From contig NZ_CP154855.1 in NCBI RefSeq assembly GCF_047302425.1, forward strand, positions 2,666,001-2,730,000: a stretch of DNA of 64,000 nucleotides, read 5' to 3'. Shown one piece after another: positions 8,284 through 17,662 of the stretch. A model generated the notes under the pieces. It saw only the letters and a program-made list of their open reading frames with translations. It had not been told where the DNA came from and searched no databases. The translations under genes and the position numbers were made by a program. The stretch comes from Oceanitalea sp047302425. GTDB lineage: Bacteria > Actinomycetota > Actinomycetes > Actinomycetales > Actinomycetaceae. How positions within the stretch are numbered: the first letter of the stretch is position 1; the number at the start of each line of letters is the position of its first letter.

Positions 8284-9893
8284 GCGTCCACCTCACTCGT
8301 CTGCGGGCCGCCGGCGGCGCCCGGGCTCATGATGGCACGCTCACCGCTCGCCTCCGGCCGCGACTCGACGCTCACGCGCCCCTCGGGCCCGGACGCCGGC
8401 AGCGTCCACCGCACGGTCGTGCCCTCGCTGGGGTCCTGGTGCTCGACCCAGATCCGGCCGCCGTGGTGCTCGACGATGCGCTTGCACATCGCCAGGCCGA
8501 TGCCGGTGCCGCTGTAGGCGTCCTTGGCGTGCAGGCGCTGGAAGATCGCGAAGACCCGCTCGGCGTGCCGCGGCTCGATCCCGATGCCGTTGTCGCTGCA
8601 GCGGAAGAGCCACTCCGAGCCCACACGCTGCACACCGACGTGGATCCGCGCCGTCTCCTCGGGGCGGCGGAACTTCACGGCGTTGGCCACGAGGTTCTGC
8701 AGGAGCTGGGTGAGGAGGCCGGCGTGGCCGAGGACCTCCGGCAGCGGGTCGGACGTCACCTCGGCGCCGGTCTCCTCGAGCATCTCCGAGAGGTTGCCCA
8801 GGGCGTCGGTCAGGCACTCCCCGACCTGGACCTGCGTCGGTTCGGCGTCGCCGCGGCCCAGCCGGGAGAAGGCGAGGAGGTCCTGGATGAGGCGCTGCAT
8901 GCGGCGGGCGCCGTCGGAGGCGAACTCGATGTACTGGTGCCCCCGCTCGTCGAGCTGGTCGCCGTAGCGGCGCTCGAGGAGCTGGGTGAAGGAGGCGACC
9001 TTGCGCAGGGGTTCCTGCAGGTCGTGGGAGGCGACGTAGGCGAACTGCTCGAGGTCGCGGTTGGAGGCCTCGAGCTCGAGGCGGGCCTGCTCGGTCCTGG
9101 CGATCTGGGCGACGAGGTGGCGGCGCATGAGGTCGACGTCGTGCCCCAGCGCGACGACCTCGTTCGGCCCCGTCACGGACACGGGCCGTTCCAGCTCCCC
9201 CTCGGCCACCGCCCGGCTGGCCTCGGCGAGATCGTCGAGCGGGTCGGTCACCCACCGGCGCAGGTAGTGGGTCAGCAGGATGCCGGTCACCAGGCCGAGG
9301 ACCGCGAGGGTGAGGACGGAGCCGAGGAGGACGCGCTGCCACGCGAGCATCGCCTCGGCGCCCTCGGCGCGGTAGTCGATGAGGTCGGTCAGCGCGGCGC
9401 GCAGCGCGTCGCGGACGTCGCCGAAGAGGTCGACGCCGGTCTGCTGCCACTGCGACAGGTCCACGTCGGTGTCCGGGGAACGGGTCGCCTCGATGAGCGG
9501 CTTGGCGTACCCGGCGCGCCAGTCGTCGGTGGCGGTGGCGAGCCGGTCGAAGTGGGCGGAGAGCTCGGGCACCCGCGGCAGGATCCGGACCAGCCCGGCG
9601 CGCACCCGGTCCGGGCGCCCGTAGGCGAGCTCGCTGTAGGGACGGAGCAGCTCCTCGTCCCCGCTCAGGGCGAAGGCCCGCACCGCGGCCTCGGCGTCGA
9701 TGAGGTCGGCCTGGAGCTCCTCGAGCTCGACGACGGCGTTGAAGACGACGCCCGTCACCTCGTCCTGGTAGCGGGAGAGCTGGCCGAAGGCGCCGACGGC
9801 GAGCAGGAGCACGAGGCCGAGGGAGACGCCGGCCGCGATGATCGCGGTCCGCAGCCGGCTGCTCAGCGTCCAGGCCTTGCGGGCCATCCTCAC
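8280..9893 (-). CDS. CHASE3/HAMP sensor histidine kinase
   Basis: 537 residues, inner-membrane sensor. TM1 at about 12-35, an extracytoplasmic CHASE3 domain (about 40-185), TM2 (about 187-208), HAMP (about 208-262) and a short coiled coil precede the kinase. HisKA holds SHDLQEPL with the phosphorylated His at about residue 290, followed by the N box (LVANAVKF), G1 box (DNGIGI) and G2 box (GTGIGLAM). The catalytic machinery looks intact. It sits between two receiver genes and overlaps both by 4 bp. The signal is unknown. Confidence 0.93.
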   Translation of the reverse strand: MRMARKAWTLSSRLRTAIIAAGVSLGLVLLLAVGAFGQLSRYQDEVTGVVFNAVVELEELQADLIDAEAAVRAFALSGDEELLRPYSELAYGRPDRVRAGLVRILPRVPELSAHFDRLATATDDWRAGYAKPLIEATRSPDTDVDLSQWQQTGVDLFGDVRDALRAALTDLIDYRAEGAEAMLAWQRVLLGSVLTLAVLGLVTGILLTHYLRRWVTDPLDDLAEASRAVAEGELERPVSVTGPNEVVALGHDVDLMRRHLVAQIARTEQARLELEASNRDLEQFAYVASHDLQEPLRKVASFTQLLERRYGDQLDERGHQYIEFASDGARRMQRLIQDLLAFSRLGRGDAEPTQVQVGECLTDALGNLSEMLEETGAEVTSDPLPEVLGHAGLLTQLLQNLVANAVKFRRPEETARIHVGVQRVGSEWLFRCSDNGIGIEPRHAERVFAIFQRLHAKDAYSGTGIGLAMCKRIVEHHGGRIWVEHQDPSEGTTVRWTLPASGPEGRVSVESRPEASGERAIMSPGAAGGPQTSEVDA

Positions 9894-11011
9894 GGCGCCC
9901 AGCCGAGGAGGACGAACTGGACCTCCAGCTCGGGACCGTAGGCGCGCACGGCGCGCTCGACGGTGTCCGCGAGCGCGGGATCGTCCCCGGTGCCGCGGGA
10001 GGCGGCCTCGAGGACCGCCCCGAGCGAGGAGGCCTCCGGCGCTCCCCCGCCCACCTGCTCCAGGACGGCGGTGTGCAGGACGAGCAGGCGGTCCTGCTCG
10101 CGGAGCTCGGTCCGGACGGCGGGCCGCGTGCCCGGGCCGGAGCCGAGCGGCGCGCCGCTCACCTCCGCTGCCACGAGCGGACCGGTGTCGGCGGACAGCA
10201 GCAGCGGCGCCCGGTGGCCCGCCAGGTGGCTCACCGCCGTGCGCGTCTGCGGCGTCAGCTCGACGACGACGGCGCCGACCGAGCCGCCGTGGGCGGCCAC
10301 CACCCGGTCCAGGGAGGCCAGGACCTCAGCGGCGGGCAGGGTGCTGTGCGCCAGGCCCCGGAAGGCGGCGCGCACGGTGACCGCGAGCCCGGCGGCCGCG
10401 GCGCCCCCGCCCGCGGCAGTGCCGGTGAGGGCGAGGACCGAGCCGTCGGGCCGCTCGACGACGTCGCACAGCTGGGGGGTCAGGGGCGCGAGCTCGTCCC
10501 CGCGGACGAGCGCACGCACCGGGGCGCCGGGCACCGTGGGCTGCGGACGCAGCGCCGAGAGGAGCTCGCTCACGGCCTCGGCGCGGGCACGCGCCTCCTC
10601 CTGCGAGCGCTGCTCGTGGTCGCCGCGGCGCCGCTCGACGGCGTAGCGCACGGCCCGGCCCAGCCCGTCGCCGTCGACGGTGCCCTTGACGAGGTAGTCG
10701 TCGGCGCCCGCCCCGACGGCCTCGAGCCCGCGGTCCGCGTCGTCGAGGCCGGTGAGGACGACGACGGCGGCGCTGGAGGCGCGGCGCAGCTGGAGGAGCG
10801 CGTCCAGGCCCGAGGCGTCGGGCAGCCCGAGGTCGAGGAGGATGCAGTCGACGGGCATCGCGAGGGCGTCCAGGGCCGCCTCCAGGCTCCACGCACGCGT
10901 GACGTCCGTGTCGATGCCCGCGTCGTGGAGCAGCTCCTCGACGAGCACGGCGTCGCCGTCGTCGTCCTCCACGAGAAGCAGGTGGAGGGCTGCGGGGGCC
11001 TCACTGGTCAC
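9890..11011 (-). CDS. Response regulator fused to degenerate SpoIIE/PP2C domain
   Basis: 373 residues from GTG 11011 (AAGGA at 7 nt; ATG 11038 has no RBS). The N-terminal receiver has VEDDDGD, LLDLGLP (phospho-acceptor Asp), VLTG and VKG. The C-terminal half aligns in order with SpoIIE-type PP2C phosphatases (LAGHRAPLLL and LGSG are kept), but the metal-ligand motifs look lost: GDVxGHG is TGTAAGGG, and the terminal TDG is HTA. It is therefore probably a pseudophosphatase or scaffold. First gene of a coupled operon with the kinase; divergent from helD. Confidence 0.8.
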   Translation of the reverse strand: MTSEAPAALHLLLVEDDDGDAVLVEELLHDAGIDTDVTRAWSLEAALDALAMPVDCILLDLGLPDASGLDALLQLRRASSAAVVVLTGLDDADRGLEAVGAGADDYLVKGTVDGDGLGRAVRYAVERRRGDHEQRSQEEARARAEAVSELLSALRPQPTVPGAPVRALVRGDELAPLTPQLCDVVERPDGSVLALTGTAAGGGAAAAGLAVTVRAAFRGLAHSTLPAAEVLASLDRVVAAHGGSVGAVVVELTPQTRTAVSHLAGHRAPLLLSADTGPLVAAEVSGAPLGSGPGTRPAVRTELREQDRLLVLHTAVLEQVGGGAPEASSLGAVLEAASRGTGDDPALADTVERAVRAYGPELEVQFVLLGWAP

Positions 11012-11128
11012 GGTCGTCCTTCCGGTCGGTCCCGACATCGTACGCAGCGGCAGAGGGCCCGACGGACGCACGGGAGGCGCGCCGTCGTCCATAATGGTCT
11101 GCCGGTCGAGGACGGAAGCGGGGACACG

Positions 11129-13339
11129 GTGCAGCCGAACGAGGCAGAGACGACGTGGCAGGCGGACCAGGAGTTCGTCGACCACGTCTACGGGCGTCTG
11201 GACGACCTCCGGCGCCGCTACCGCCAGCGGCTGGAGGAGGTCCGGCGGCAGGGGGCGAGCGGCACGCCGCAGAACCGCTCGGAGCGGGACGCCTTCGCGG
11301 TCCACTACGAGGACACGCTCGCGCGCCTCGAGCAGGTGGAGAACCGGCTGGTCTTCGGCCGGCTCGACCTCACCGACGCCTCCCAGCGGTACATCGGCCG
11401 CATCGGGATCGCCGACGAGGACCAGGAGTCGCTCCTCATCGACTGGCGCGCCCCCGCGGCGCGGCCCTTCTACCAGGCGACGGCGGCCCGGCGCGGTGAC
11501 GTCGTGCGCCGGCGCCACCTCATGACGCGGGGCCGGCAGGTCACCGGGGTGGAGGACGAGCTCCTCGACACCGAGGCCGACGTCGAGGGGCTCACCGGTG
11601 AGGGCGCCCTCTTCGCGGCCATGGCCGCCGCCCGCGAGGGCCGCATGGGCGACATCGTCGCGACGATCCAGTCCGAGCAGGACGAGATCATCCGGGCCGA
11701 CTCCGAGGGCGTGCTCGTCGTCGAGGGCGGCCCGGGCACGGGCAAGACCGCGGTGGCGCTCCACCGCGCCGCCTACCTCCTGTACACCCACCGGGAGCGC
11801 CTAGAGCGCTCCGGCGTGCTCGTCGTGGGACCCAGCCGGGTGTTCCTGCGCTACATCGAGCAGGTCCTGCCCTCGCTGGGCGAGAGCGGGGTCGTCGCGA
11901 CGACCCTCGGGGACCTCCTCGCCGACGTCCCGGCGACCGGCACGGAGCCGGAGGAGGTCGCCGCCGTCAAGGGGCGCGCCGTCATGGCCCAGGTGCTGCG
12001 CCACGCGGTGCGCGGGCTGCCCCGCCGCCTCGAGGAGACCGTCCTGCTCGACGTCGACGGCGAGCAGGTCCGCCTGGAGCCGGAGGACGTGCGCGCCGCG
12101 CAGGAGCGCGCCCGCCGCAGCTCCCGACCCCACAACGTGGCCCGCCGGACCTACGCCACCGCCGTGCTCGACGCCCTCACCCGCCGCTGGGCCGAGGAGA
12201 AGGGCCTGGACCTCGAGTCCGAGCAGGGCTGGCTGCTGCAGTCCCTGCGCGAGTCCCGCGACGCCCGCCGCGAGATCAACCTCCGGTGGATGCCGACGAC
12301 GCCCGAGCAGCTCCTGCGGCGCCTGTACTCCGACCCGGCGTTCCTCGCCCGCCACGCCCGCGGCCTGAGCCCCGCGGACCGCCGGCTGCTGCAGCGCCCC
12401 GCGGACGCGCCGTGGACCGCGGCGGACCTCCCGCTCCTCGACGAGCTCGCCGTGCTCCTCGGCCGCCTCGAGAACCCCGACGAGGAGCGCGCCCGGCTGG
12501 CGCGGGCCGCCGAGCGGGCCGCCGAGGTCGCCTACGCCGAGCACGCCATCCGGGAGGACGGCATCGGCGGCGGCCTGGTCGACGCCCAGACGCTCGCCTC
12601 CCGCTTCGCCGCGCCCGAGGCGCGCCGCTCCCTCGCCGAGCGGGCGGCCTCGGACCGCGAGTGGACCTACGGCCACATCGTCGTCGACGAGGCGCAAGAG
12701 CTCTCGCCCATGGCCTGGCGTGCGTTGCTGCGCCGCAACCCGAGCCGCTCGATGACGCTCGTGGGCGACCTCGACCAGCGCTCGGGCCACCAGCCCGCCC
12801 GCAGCTGGACCGAGCTGCTCGGGAACGCTGCCAGCGAGCACGTGCGGACCGCCGCCCTGACGATCAACTACCGCACGCCCGCCGAGGTCATGAGCGCCGC
12901 CGTCCGGGTGCTGCGCGCCGCCGGTGGGGCGCAGGCCGCCCCGGCCCGCTCCGCGCGCTCGGTCCCCGGGTCGCTGCGGGTCACGCGGGTCGCCGCGGAC
13001 AGCGAGGTGGCCGAGGTCGTCGTCGCCGAGCACGCCGCGCTGGGCCAGGGCCGCCTCGCCGTCGTCACGGCCACCGAGCGGGTGGAGGCCACCCGCGAGC
13101 TCCTCGCCCCGCGCCTGGGCGACGCGCTCGAGGCGCCCGGCGGGGACGTGCTCGCCGCTCCCGTCGTCGTGCTCGACGCCGTCACCGCCAAGGGGCTGGA
13201 GTTCGACGTCGTCGTGCTCGTCGAGCCGCAGGAGGTCGCGGCGGGCGGACCGGGCGACCTCTACGTCGCGATGACCCGCCCCACACGGCTGCTGCACGTC
13301 CTCCACCGCGGCGAGCTGCCCGCCGGCCTCACCGACTGA
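11129..13339 (+). CDS. helD: HelD-like RNA polymerase recycling ATPase (UvrD/Rep superfamily)
   Basis: 736 residues from GTG 11129. An N-terminal coiled-coil arm (about 1-80) is followed by the SF1 core: Walker A GGPGTGKT at about 199-206, Walker B VVDEAQELSPMAW, LVGDLDQ (motif III), NYRTP and a late KGLEFDVV motif with MTRPTR. HelD proteins insert into stalled RNA polymerase and eject nucleic acid. Length and layout match actinobacterial HelD rather than UvrD. The upstream open frame has no usable start. Confidence 0.85.
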   Translation: MQPNEAETTWQADQEFVDHVYGRLDDLRRRYRQRLEEVRRQGASGTPQNRSERDAFAVHYEDTLARLEQVENRLVFGRLDLTDASQRYIGRIGIADEDQESLLIDWRAPAARPFYQATAARRGDVVRRRHLMTRGRQVTGVEDELLDTEADVEGLTGEGALFAAMAAAREGRMGDIVATIQSEQDEIIRADSEGVLVVEGGPGTGKTAVALHRAAYLLYTHRERLERSGVLVVGPSRVFLRYIEQVLPSLGESGVVATTLGDLLADVPATGTEPEEVAAVKGRAVMAQVLRHAVRGLPRRLEETVLLDVDGEQVRLEPEDVRAAQERARRSSRPHNVARRTYATAVLDALTRRWAEEKGLDLESEQGWLLQSLRESRDARREINLRWMPTTPEQLLRRLYSDPAFLARHARGLSPADRRLLQRPADAPWTAADLPLLDELAVLLGRLENPDEERARLARAAERAAEVAYAEHAIREDGIGGGLVDAQTLASRFAAPEARRSLAERAASDREWTYGHIVVDEAQELSPMAWRALLRRNPSRSMTLVGDLDQRSGHQPARSWTELLGNAASEHVRTAALTINYRTPAEVMSAAVRVLRAAGGAQAAPARSARSVPGSLRVTRVAADSEVAEVVVAEHAALGQGRLAVVTATERVEATRELLAPRLGDALEAPGGDVLAAPVVVLDAVTAKGLEFDVVVLVEPQEVAAGGPGDLYVAMTRPTRLLHVLHRGELPAGLTD

Positions 13340-13397
13340 CCCGTCCGCTGGGCGGATCGGTTTCCCCCAGCGCCCGTCGGTGGGCCACCATGGACCG

Positions 13398-14606
13398 GTG
13401 CGCGCACTGCTTCTGGAGAACCCCCACGAGAACGCCGACACCGCCCTCGAGAACGCCGGGCTGGAGGTGGTGCGTCACACCGGTGCCATGGACGAGGACG
13501 AGCTCATCGCCGCCCTCGACGGCGTCCAGGTGCTCGGCATCCGCTCCAAGACGACCGTCACCCGGCGGGTCCTCGAGGCAGCGCCGGACCTGCTGACCAT
13601 CGGCGCCTTCTGCATCGGCACCAACCAGATCGACCTCGCCACCGCGGCCCACCGCGGGGTCGCGGTCTTCAACGCGCCCTTCTCCAACACCCGCTCCGTC
13701 GTCGAGCTCACGCTCGGGGAGATCATCGCGCTCAACCGGCGCCTGACCGTCCAGGACAGCGCCCTGCACCAGGGCCGCTGGGACAAGTCCGCCGCCGGCT
13801 CCCACGAGGTGCGCGGCCGCACGCTGGGCATCGTCGGCTACGGCAACATCGGCACCCAGCTCTCCGTCCTCGCCGAGGCGCTGGGGATGCGGGTGGTCTT
13901 CTACGACACGGCCGAGAAGCTCGCGCTGGGCAACGCCCGCCGCATGGGCAGCCTCGAGGAGCTCCTCGAGGTCGCCGACGTCGTCACCCTCCACGTGGAC
14001 GGCCGCGCCGGGAACGCGGGCATGTTCGGCCGCGCCCAGTTCGAGCGGATGCGGCCCGGGGCGATCTTCCTCAACCTCTCGCGCGGCTTCCTCGTCGACT
14101 ACGCCGCCCTGCGCGAGCGCGTCCTCTCCGGGGCGATCGCCGGCGCCGCCGTCGACGTCTTCCCCGAGGAGCCCAAGCGCAACGGCGACCCCTTCGACTC
14201 CGAGCTGCGCGGGCTGCCCAACGTCATCCTCACCCCCCACGTGGGCGGCTCCACCGAGGAGGCCCAGGAGGGCATCGGCGCGTTCGTGTCGAACAAGCTC
14301 GCCAGCTACCTCCTCGAGGGCACGACGACGATGAGCGTCAACGTCCCGCCGCTCGCCCTGGACCGTGCCGAGGCGGCGAGGTACCGGGTGACCTACCTGC
14401 ACCGCAACACGCCCGGTGCGCTCGCCCTGGTCAACCAGGCCTTCGCCGAGAGCGGGGCGAACATCGAGGGCCAGATCCTCGGCACGCGGGGCGACCTGGG
14501 CTACGTCATCACCGACATCGGCGGCGAGCTGCCCGACGAGGCCCGCCAGGCGCTGGACGAGGTGCCCGACGCGATCCGGCTGCGGGTGCTGCGCGCCGAG
14601 CACTGA
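13398..14606 (+). CDS. serA: D-3-phosphoglycerate dehydrogenase
   Basis: 402 residues, the ~400-residue type with a C-terminal ACT domain. First step of serine synthesis, oxidising 3-phosphoglycerate with NAD. The NAD-binding GYGNIG, substrate-binding NAPFSNTRS and catalytic-His TPHVGGST motifs are present; the ACT domain covers about 328-402. GTG 13398 is chosen because the product then begins at the conserved first strand (VRALLLENPH). Confidence 0.93.
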   Translation: MRALLLENPHENADTALENAGLEVVRHTGAMDEDELIAALDGVQVLGIRSKTTVTRRVLEAAPDLLTIGAFCIGTNQIDLATAAHRGVAVFNAPFSNTRSVVELTLGEIIALNRRLTVQDSALHQGRWDKSAAGSHEVRGRTLGIVGYGNIGTQLSVLAEALGMRVVFYDTAEKLALGNARRMGSLEELLEVADVVTLHVDGRAGNAGMFGRAQFERMRPGAIFLNLSRGFLVDYAALRERVLSGAIAGAAVDVFPEEPKRNGDPFDSELRGLPNVILTPHVGGSTEEAQEGIGAFVSNKLASYLLEGTTTMSVNVPPLALDRAEAARYRVTYLHRNTPGALALVNQAFAESGANIEGQILGTRGDLGYVITDIGGELPDEARQALDEVPDAIRLRVLRAEH

Positions 14607-14644
14607 CCGGCGCGCGGGCACCGGCCCGGCACTACGGTGTGGCC

Positions 14645-15676
14645 ATGACCTACCAGGCCGCACCGGACCGCTACGACACCATGACCTACCGCCGCTGCGG
14701 ACGCAGCGGCTTGGACCTGCCCGCGATCGCGCTGGGCCTGTGGCAGAACTTCGGCCACAGCCGCTCGGAGGACACCCAGCGGGAGATCGTCCTGCACGCC
14801 GTCGACCGCGGCGTCACGCACATCGACCTCGCGAACAACTACGGTCCCCCGCCGGGCGCCGCCGAGTCCTTCTTCGGGCGGCTGCTCGCGACGGACCTCG
14901 CGCCCTACCGCGACGAGCTCGTCGTCTCGACCAAGGCCGGGTACCGCATGTGGCCCGGCCCCTACGGGGAGTGGGGCTCGCGCAAGTACCTCCTGTCCTC
15001 GCTCGACGCCTCGCTGCGCCGCCTCGGCCTCGACTACGTCGACATCTTCTACTCCCACCGCGACGACCCGACGACGCCGCTGCACGAGACGATGGGGGCG
15101 CTGAAGACGGCCGTCGACTCCGGCCGCGCGCTGTACGCGGGCATCTCCTCCTACACGGCCGAGCGTGCCGCGGAGGCGGTGGCCGTGGCCAGGGAGATCG
15201 GGCTGACGCTGCTCGTCCACCAGCCCTCGTACTCGATGCTCAACCGGTGGGTCGAGGAGGGTGAGCCCTCCGTGCTGGACGTCACCGAGGAGGCGGGGAT
15301 GGGCAACGTCGTCTTCTCCCCGCTCGCCCAGGGCATGCTCACCGAGAAGTACCTCGACGGCGTGCCGGCGGACTCCCGCGCCGCCCGCGGCGGGCCGCTG
15401 AGCGAGGACTTCCTCACCGAGCGGACCCTGACCCACGTGCGGGCGCTGGCCGGGATCGCCCGGGAGCGCGGTCAGACCCTCGCGCAGCTGGCGATCGCCT
15501 GGGTGCTGCGCGACCCGCGGGTGACGACGGCGCTCGTCGGCGCCTCGAGCGTCGCCCAGCTCGACGACACCCTCGCGGCGCTGGACAACCTCGAGATCAG
15601 CGCCGAGGAGCTCGAGCGCATCGACGGGCACGCGGTCGACGCGGGCATCAACATCTGGGCTGGACGCACCCGGTGA
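14645..15676 (+). CDS. Aldo/keto reductase (YghZ-like)
   Basis: 343 residues, TIM-barrel NADPH-dependent reductase. The family tetrad is visible: Asp in HIDLANNYG, the Tyr of the same motif, Lys in VSTKAGYRM and His in FYSHRDDP. LVGASS near the C-terminus binds the cofactor phosphate. Closest in style to YghZ/L-glyceraldehyde-3-phosphate reductases; the true substrate is unknown. TACGGT (14633-14638) lies 6 nt before ATG 14645, so the transcript is probably leaderless. Confidence 0.88.
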   Translation: MTYQAAPDRYDTMTYRRCGRSGLDLPAIALGLWQNFGHSRSEDTQREIVLHAVDRGVTHIDLANNYGPPPGAAESFFGRLLATDLAPYRDELVVSTKAGYRMWPGPYGEWGSRKYLLSSLDASLRRLGLDYVDIFYSHRDDPTTPLHETMGALKTAVDSGRALYAGISSYTAERAAEAVAVAREIGLTLLVHQPSYSMLNRWVEEGEPSVLDVTEEAGMGNVVFSPLAQGMLTEKYLDGVPADSRAARGGPLSEDFLTERTLTHVRALAGIARERGQTLAQLAIAWVLRDPRVTTALVGASSVAQLDDTLAALDNLEISAEELERIDGHAVDAGINIWAGRTR

Positions 15677-15679
15677 AGG

Positions 15680-15721
15680 ACCGGTGACGGTGGCGGCTTC
15701 CCCTCCGCCACCGTCACCGGT
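15680..15721. terminator. Bidirectional hairpin terminator
   Basis: Perfect 17-bp arms (15680-15696, 15705-15721) with an 8-nt loop lie between the aldo/keto reductase and nrdR, which converge. Confidence 0.85.
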
Positions 15722-15723
15722 GG

Positions 15724-16245
15724 TCAGCGCGAGCCGGGCTCGCTGGCGTCCAGCGTAGCCGAGGCCTCCTCGGCGGGCGCCTCGGACGGAGGGTCGACGG
15801 GGCGCTCCGAGCGCAGCGCTGCGATCGCGGACTCGAAGTCCTCGAGCGAGGTGAAGGCGGAGTAGACGCTGGCGAAGCGGAGGTAGGCGACCTCGTCGAG
15901 GGCGCGCAGCGGGCCGAGGATCGCCAGCCCGACGTCGTGGGCGTTGATCTGGGCCGCGCCGGCGGCGCGGACGGTCTCCTCGACCTGCTGGGCGAGGAGG
16001 GCGAGGTCGTCGTCGGAGACGGGCCGCCCCTGGCACGCCTTGCGTACCCCGGCGACGACCTTCTCGCGGCTGAAGGGCTCGACGACGCCCGAGCGCTTAA
16101 CGACCGACAGGCTCGAGGTCTCGATCGTCGTGAAGCGGCGGTGGCAGGCCGTGCACTCGCGGCGACGGCGGATCGCGGATCCGTCGTCCGCCGTCCGCGA
16201 GTCGATGACCCGCGAGTCCGCGTTCCGGCAGAACGGACAGTGCAC
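15724..16245 (-). CDS. nrdR: Transcriptional repressor NrdR
   Basis: 173 residues. Zinc ribbon CPFC (3-6) with CTAC about 25 residues on, then an ATP-cone domain (VVKRSG...FSREKV). NrdR senses dATP/ATP and represses ribonucleotide reductase genes; none are in this window. GTG 16245 (VHCPFC) is chosen as the family start, with GAGGAG upstream. The last 25 residues are an unconserved acidic tail. Confidence 0.94.
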   Translation of the reverse strand: MHCPFCRNADSRVIDSRTADDGSAIRRRRECTACHRRFTTIETSSLSVVKRSGVVEPFSREKVVAGVRKACQGRPVSDDDLALLAQQVEETVRAAGAAQINAHDVGLAILGPLRALDEVAYLRFASVYSAFTSLEDFESAIAALRSERPVDPPSEAPAEEASATLDASEPGSR

Positions 16246-16338
16246 CCTGAGCTCCTCGCTGCTTGGACGGGCCACCGTACGGCACCGCTGGGGTGCACGG
16301 TACGGGCGGCCGAGCGCGAGGTGCAAGGCTGGCGCCGC

Positions 16339-16785
16339 TCAACCGGCCGGGACGACCAGCTGCTGGCCGGCGGCGAGGTCACCCGAGGCGAGGCCGTTGA
16401 GCTCGAGGATGTCGTCGACCACCTCGCGCACGTCCTGGCCCTCCGCCGCCGTGGCCGCGGCGATGCCCCACAGGGTGTCCCCGGCCGACACGCTCACCCG
16501 CTCGACGGGGCCGGTGTAGCCCTGGGCGTCGGAGACGAGCCCGCCGACCCAGCTGCCGCCGGCGACCGCCGCGGTCAGCGCGAGGACCATGACGAGCAGC
16601 GAGCGGACGAGGCGGCCGCGCGCCGTGAGCCGGACCGCGGGCCGCGCAGCCGGTACGGGTCGGACGGCCTCCTGGCGGGCGGGGGCACCCGCGGGCACGA
16701 AGCCGGGGCCCACGAGCTGGAGGTGCCCACGGCGCCGGGCGGGCACCTCGCGGACGGGGACCGCGGGAATCGCTAGTGCACTCAT
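16339..16785 (-). CDS. LysM-domain membrane protein, candidate SOS division inhibitor
   Basis: 148 residues. A basic, proline-rich cytoplasmic head (about 1-60), one transmembrane helix (about 61-82) and a C-terminal LysM domain (VSVSAGDTLWGIAA ... LNGL ... QQLVVP). Its place next to lexA, divergent, and SOS-like boxes 12-42 bp before its start match the YneA/DivS/ChiZ type of SOS-induced division inhibitors. ATG 16785 has GAGGGAG at about 8 nt; ATG 16791 is in frame too. Confidence 0.85.
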   Translation of the reverse strand: MSALAIPAVPVREVPARRRGHLQLVGPGFVPAGAPARQEAVRPVPAARPAVRLTARGRLVRSLLVMVLALTAAVAGGSWVGGLVSDAQGYTGPVERVSVSAGDTLWGIAAATAAEGQDVREVVDDILELNGLASGDLAAGQQLVVPAG

Positions 16786-16796
16786 CGTCATCTCCC

Positions 16797-16827
16797 TCGA
16801 ACGTCTGTACGTCGAACGTCTGTGCGA
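16797..16827. promoter_or_regulatory. Two tandem LexA-like half-conserved boxes
   Basis: TCGAAC-GTCT-GTACGT (16797-16812) and TCGAAC-GTCT-GTGCGA (16812-16827) form a 15-bp direct repeat. Each has a perfect left half of the actinobacterial SOS box TCGAAC-N4-GTTCGA and a right half matching at 4 and 5 of 6 positions. They lie directly upstream of the LysM gene. Confidence 0.6.
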
Positions 16828-16864
16828 CACCGTACCGCCTCGGACCGACACTGTCGACACGCCG

Positions 16865-16880
16865 TCGAACAGATGTTTGA
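16865..16880. promoter_or_regulatory. LexA box upstream of lexA
   Basis: TCGAACAGATGTTTGA differs from the TCGAAC-N4-GTTCGA consensus at one position. It lies about 75 bp upstream of the lexA start and fits autoregulation. Confidence 0.75.
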
Positions 16881-16954
16881 TCTCGGCCCGGTGGCCTTCT
16901 ACGCTGTCGAGGACGAGCCCATCACCGACCACTGACATTCGAGGAGCACGAGCC

Positions 16955-17662
16955 GTGAACGCAGGCCAGGACGAGCCCGACAGCGGTGCGACGGTGCACG
17001 AGCTCCCGGACCAGGAGCCGCTCGACGGTGCGCTCACCGAGCGGCAGCGCCTCGTCCTCGACACCATCCGGCGCAGCGTCGACGAGCGCGGCTACCCGCC
17101 GACGATGCGGGAGATCGGCACGATCGTCGGGCTGACCAGCCCCTCGTCGGTCAAGCACCAGCTCACCACCCTGGAGCGCAAGGGCTACCTGCGCCGCGAC
17201 CCGAAGCGCCCCCGCGCGATCGAGATCGTCGGCAGCGAGGTCCGCGGCCCGCAGCTGGGCAGCCCCGAGGACGCCAGCGACGCGCCCGCACCCACCTTCG
17301 TGCCCGTCGTCGGCCGGATCGCGGCGGGTGGGCCGATCCTCGCCGAGCAGGCCGTCGAGGACGTCTTCCCCCTCCCCCGCCAGCTCGTCGGGGACGGGGA
17401 GCTCTTCCTCCTCAAGGTCCGCGGCGACTCGATGATCGACGCCGCGATCTGCGACGGCGACTGGGTCGTCGTGCGCCGCCAGCCCGTGGCGGAGAACGGG
17501 GAGATCGTCGCGGCCCTGCTCGACGACGAGGCCACGGTCAAGACCCTCCAGCGGCGCGAGGGCCACGTGTGGCTCATGCCCGCCAACGAGGCCTACTCCC
17601 CCATCGACGGGGACGCCGCCCAGATCCTCGGCCGCGTCGTGTCGGTGCTGCGCAGCCTCTAG
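16955..17662 (+). CDS. lexA: LexA repressor
   Basis: 235 residues. Winged helix DNA-binding domain (about 28-90, RGYPPTMREIG and SSVKHQL), a linker, then the self-cleaving S24 domain. The Ala124-Gly125 scissile bond lies in RIAAGGPI, the catalytic Ser159 in GDSMIDA and Lys196 in ATVKTL. GTG 16955 is used (GAGGAG upstream); a longer upstream frame has no family match. Its stop overlaps that of convergent ldh through a CTAG tetramer. Confidence 0.95.
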   Translation: MNAGQDEPDSGATVHELPDQEPLDGALTERQRLVLDTIRRSVDERGYPPTMREIGTIVGLTSPSSVKHQLTTLERKGYLRRDPKRPRAIEIVGSEVRGPQLGSPEDASDAPAPTFVPVVGRIAAGGPILAEQAVEDVFPLPRQLVGDGELFLLKVRGDSMIDAAICDGDWVVVRRQPVAENGEIVAALLDDEATVKTLQRREGHVWLMPANEAYSPIDGDAAQILGRVVSVLRSL

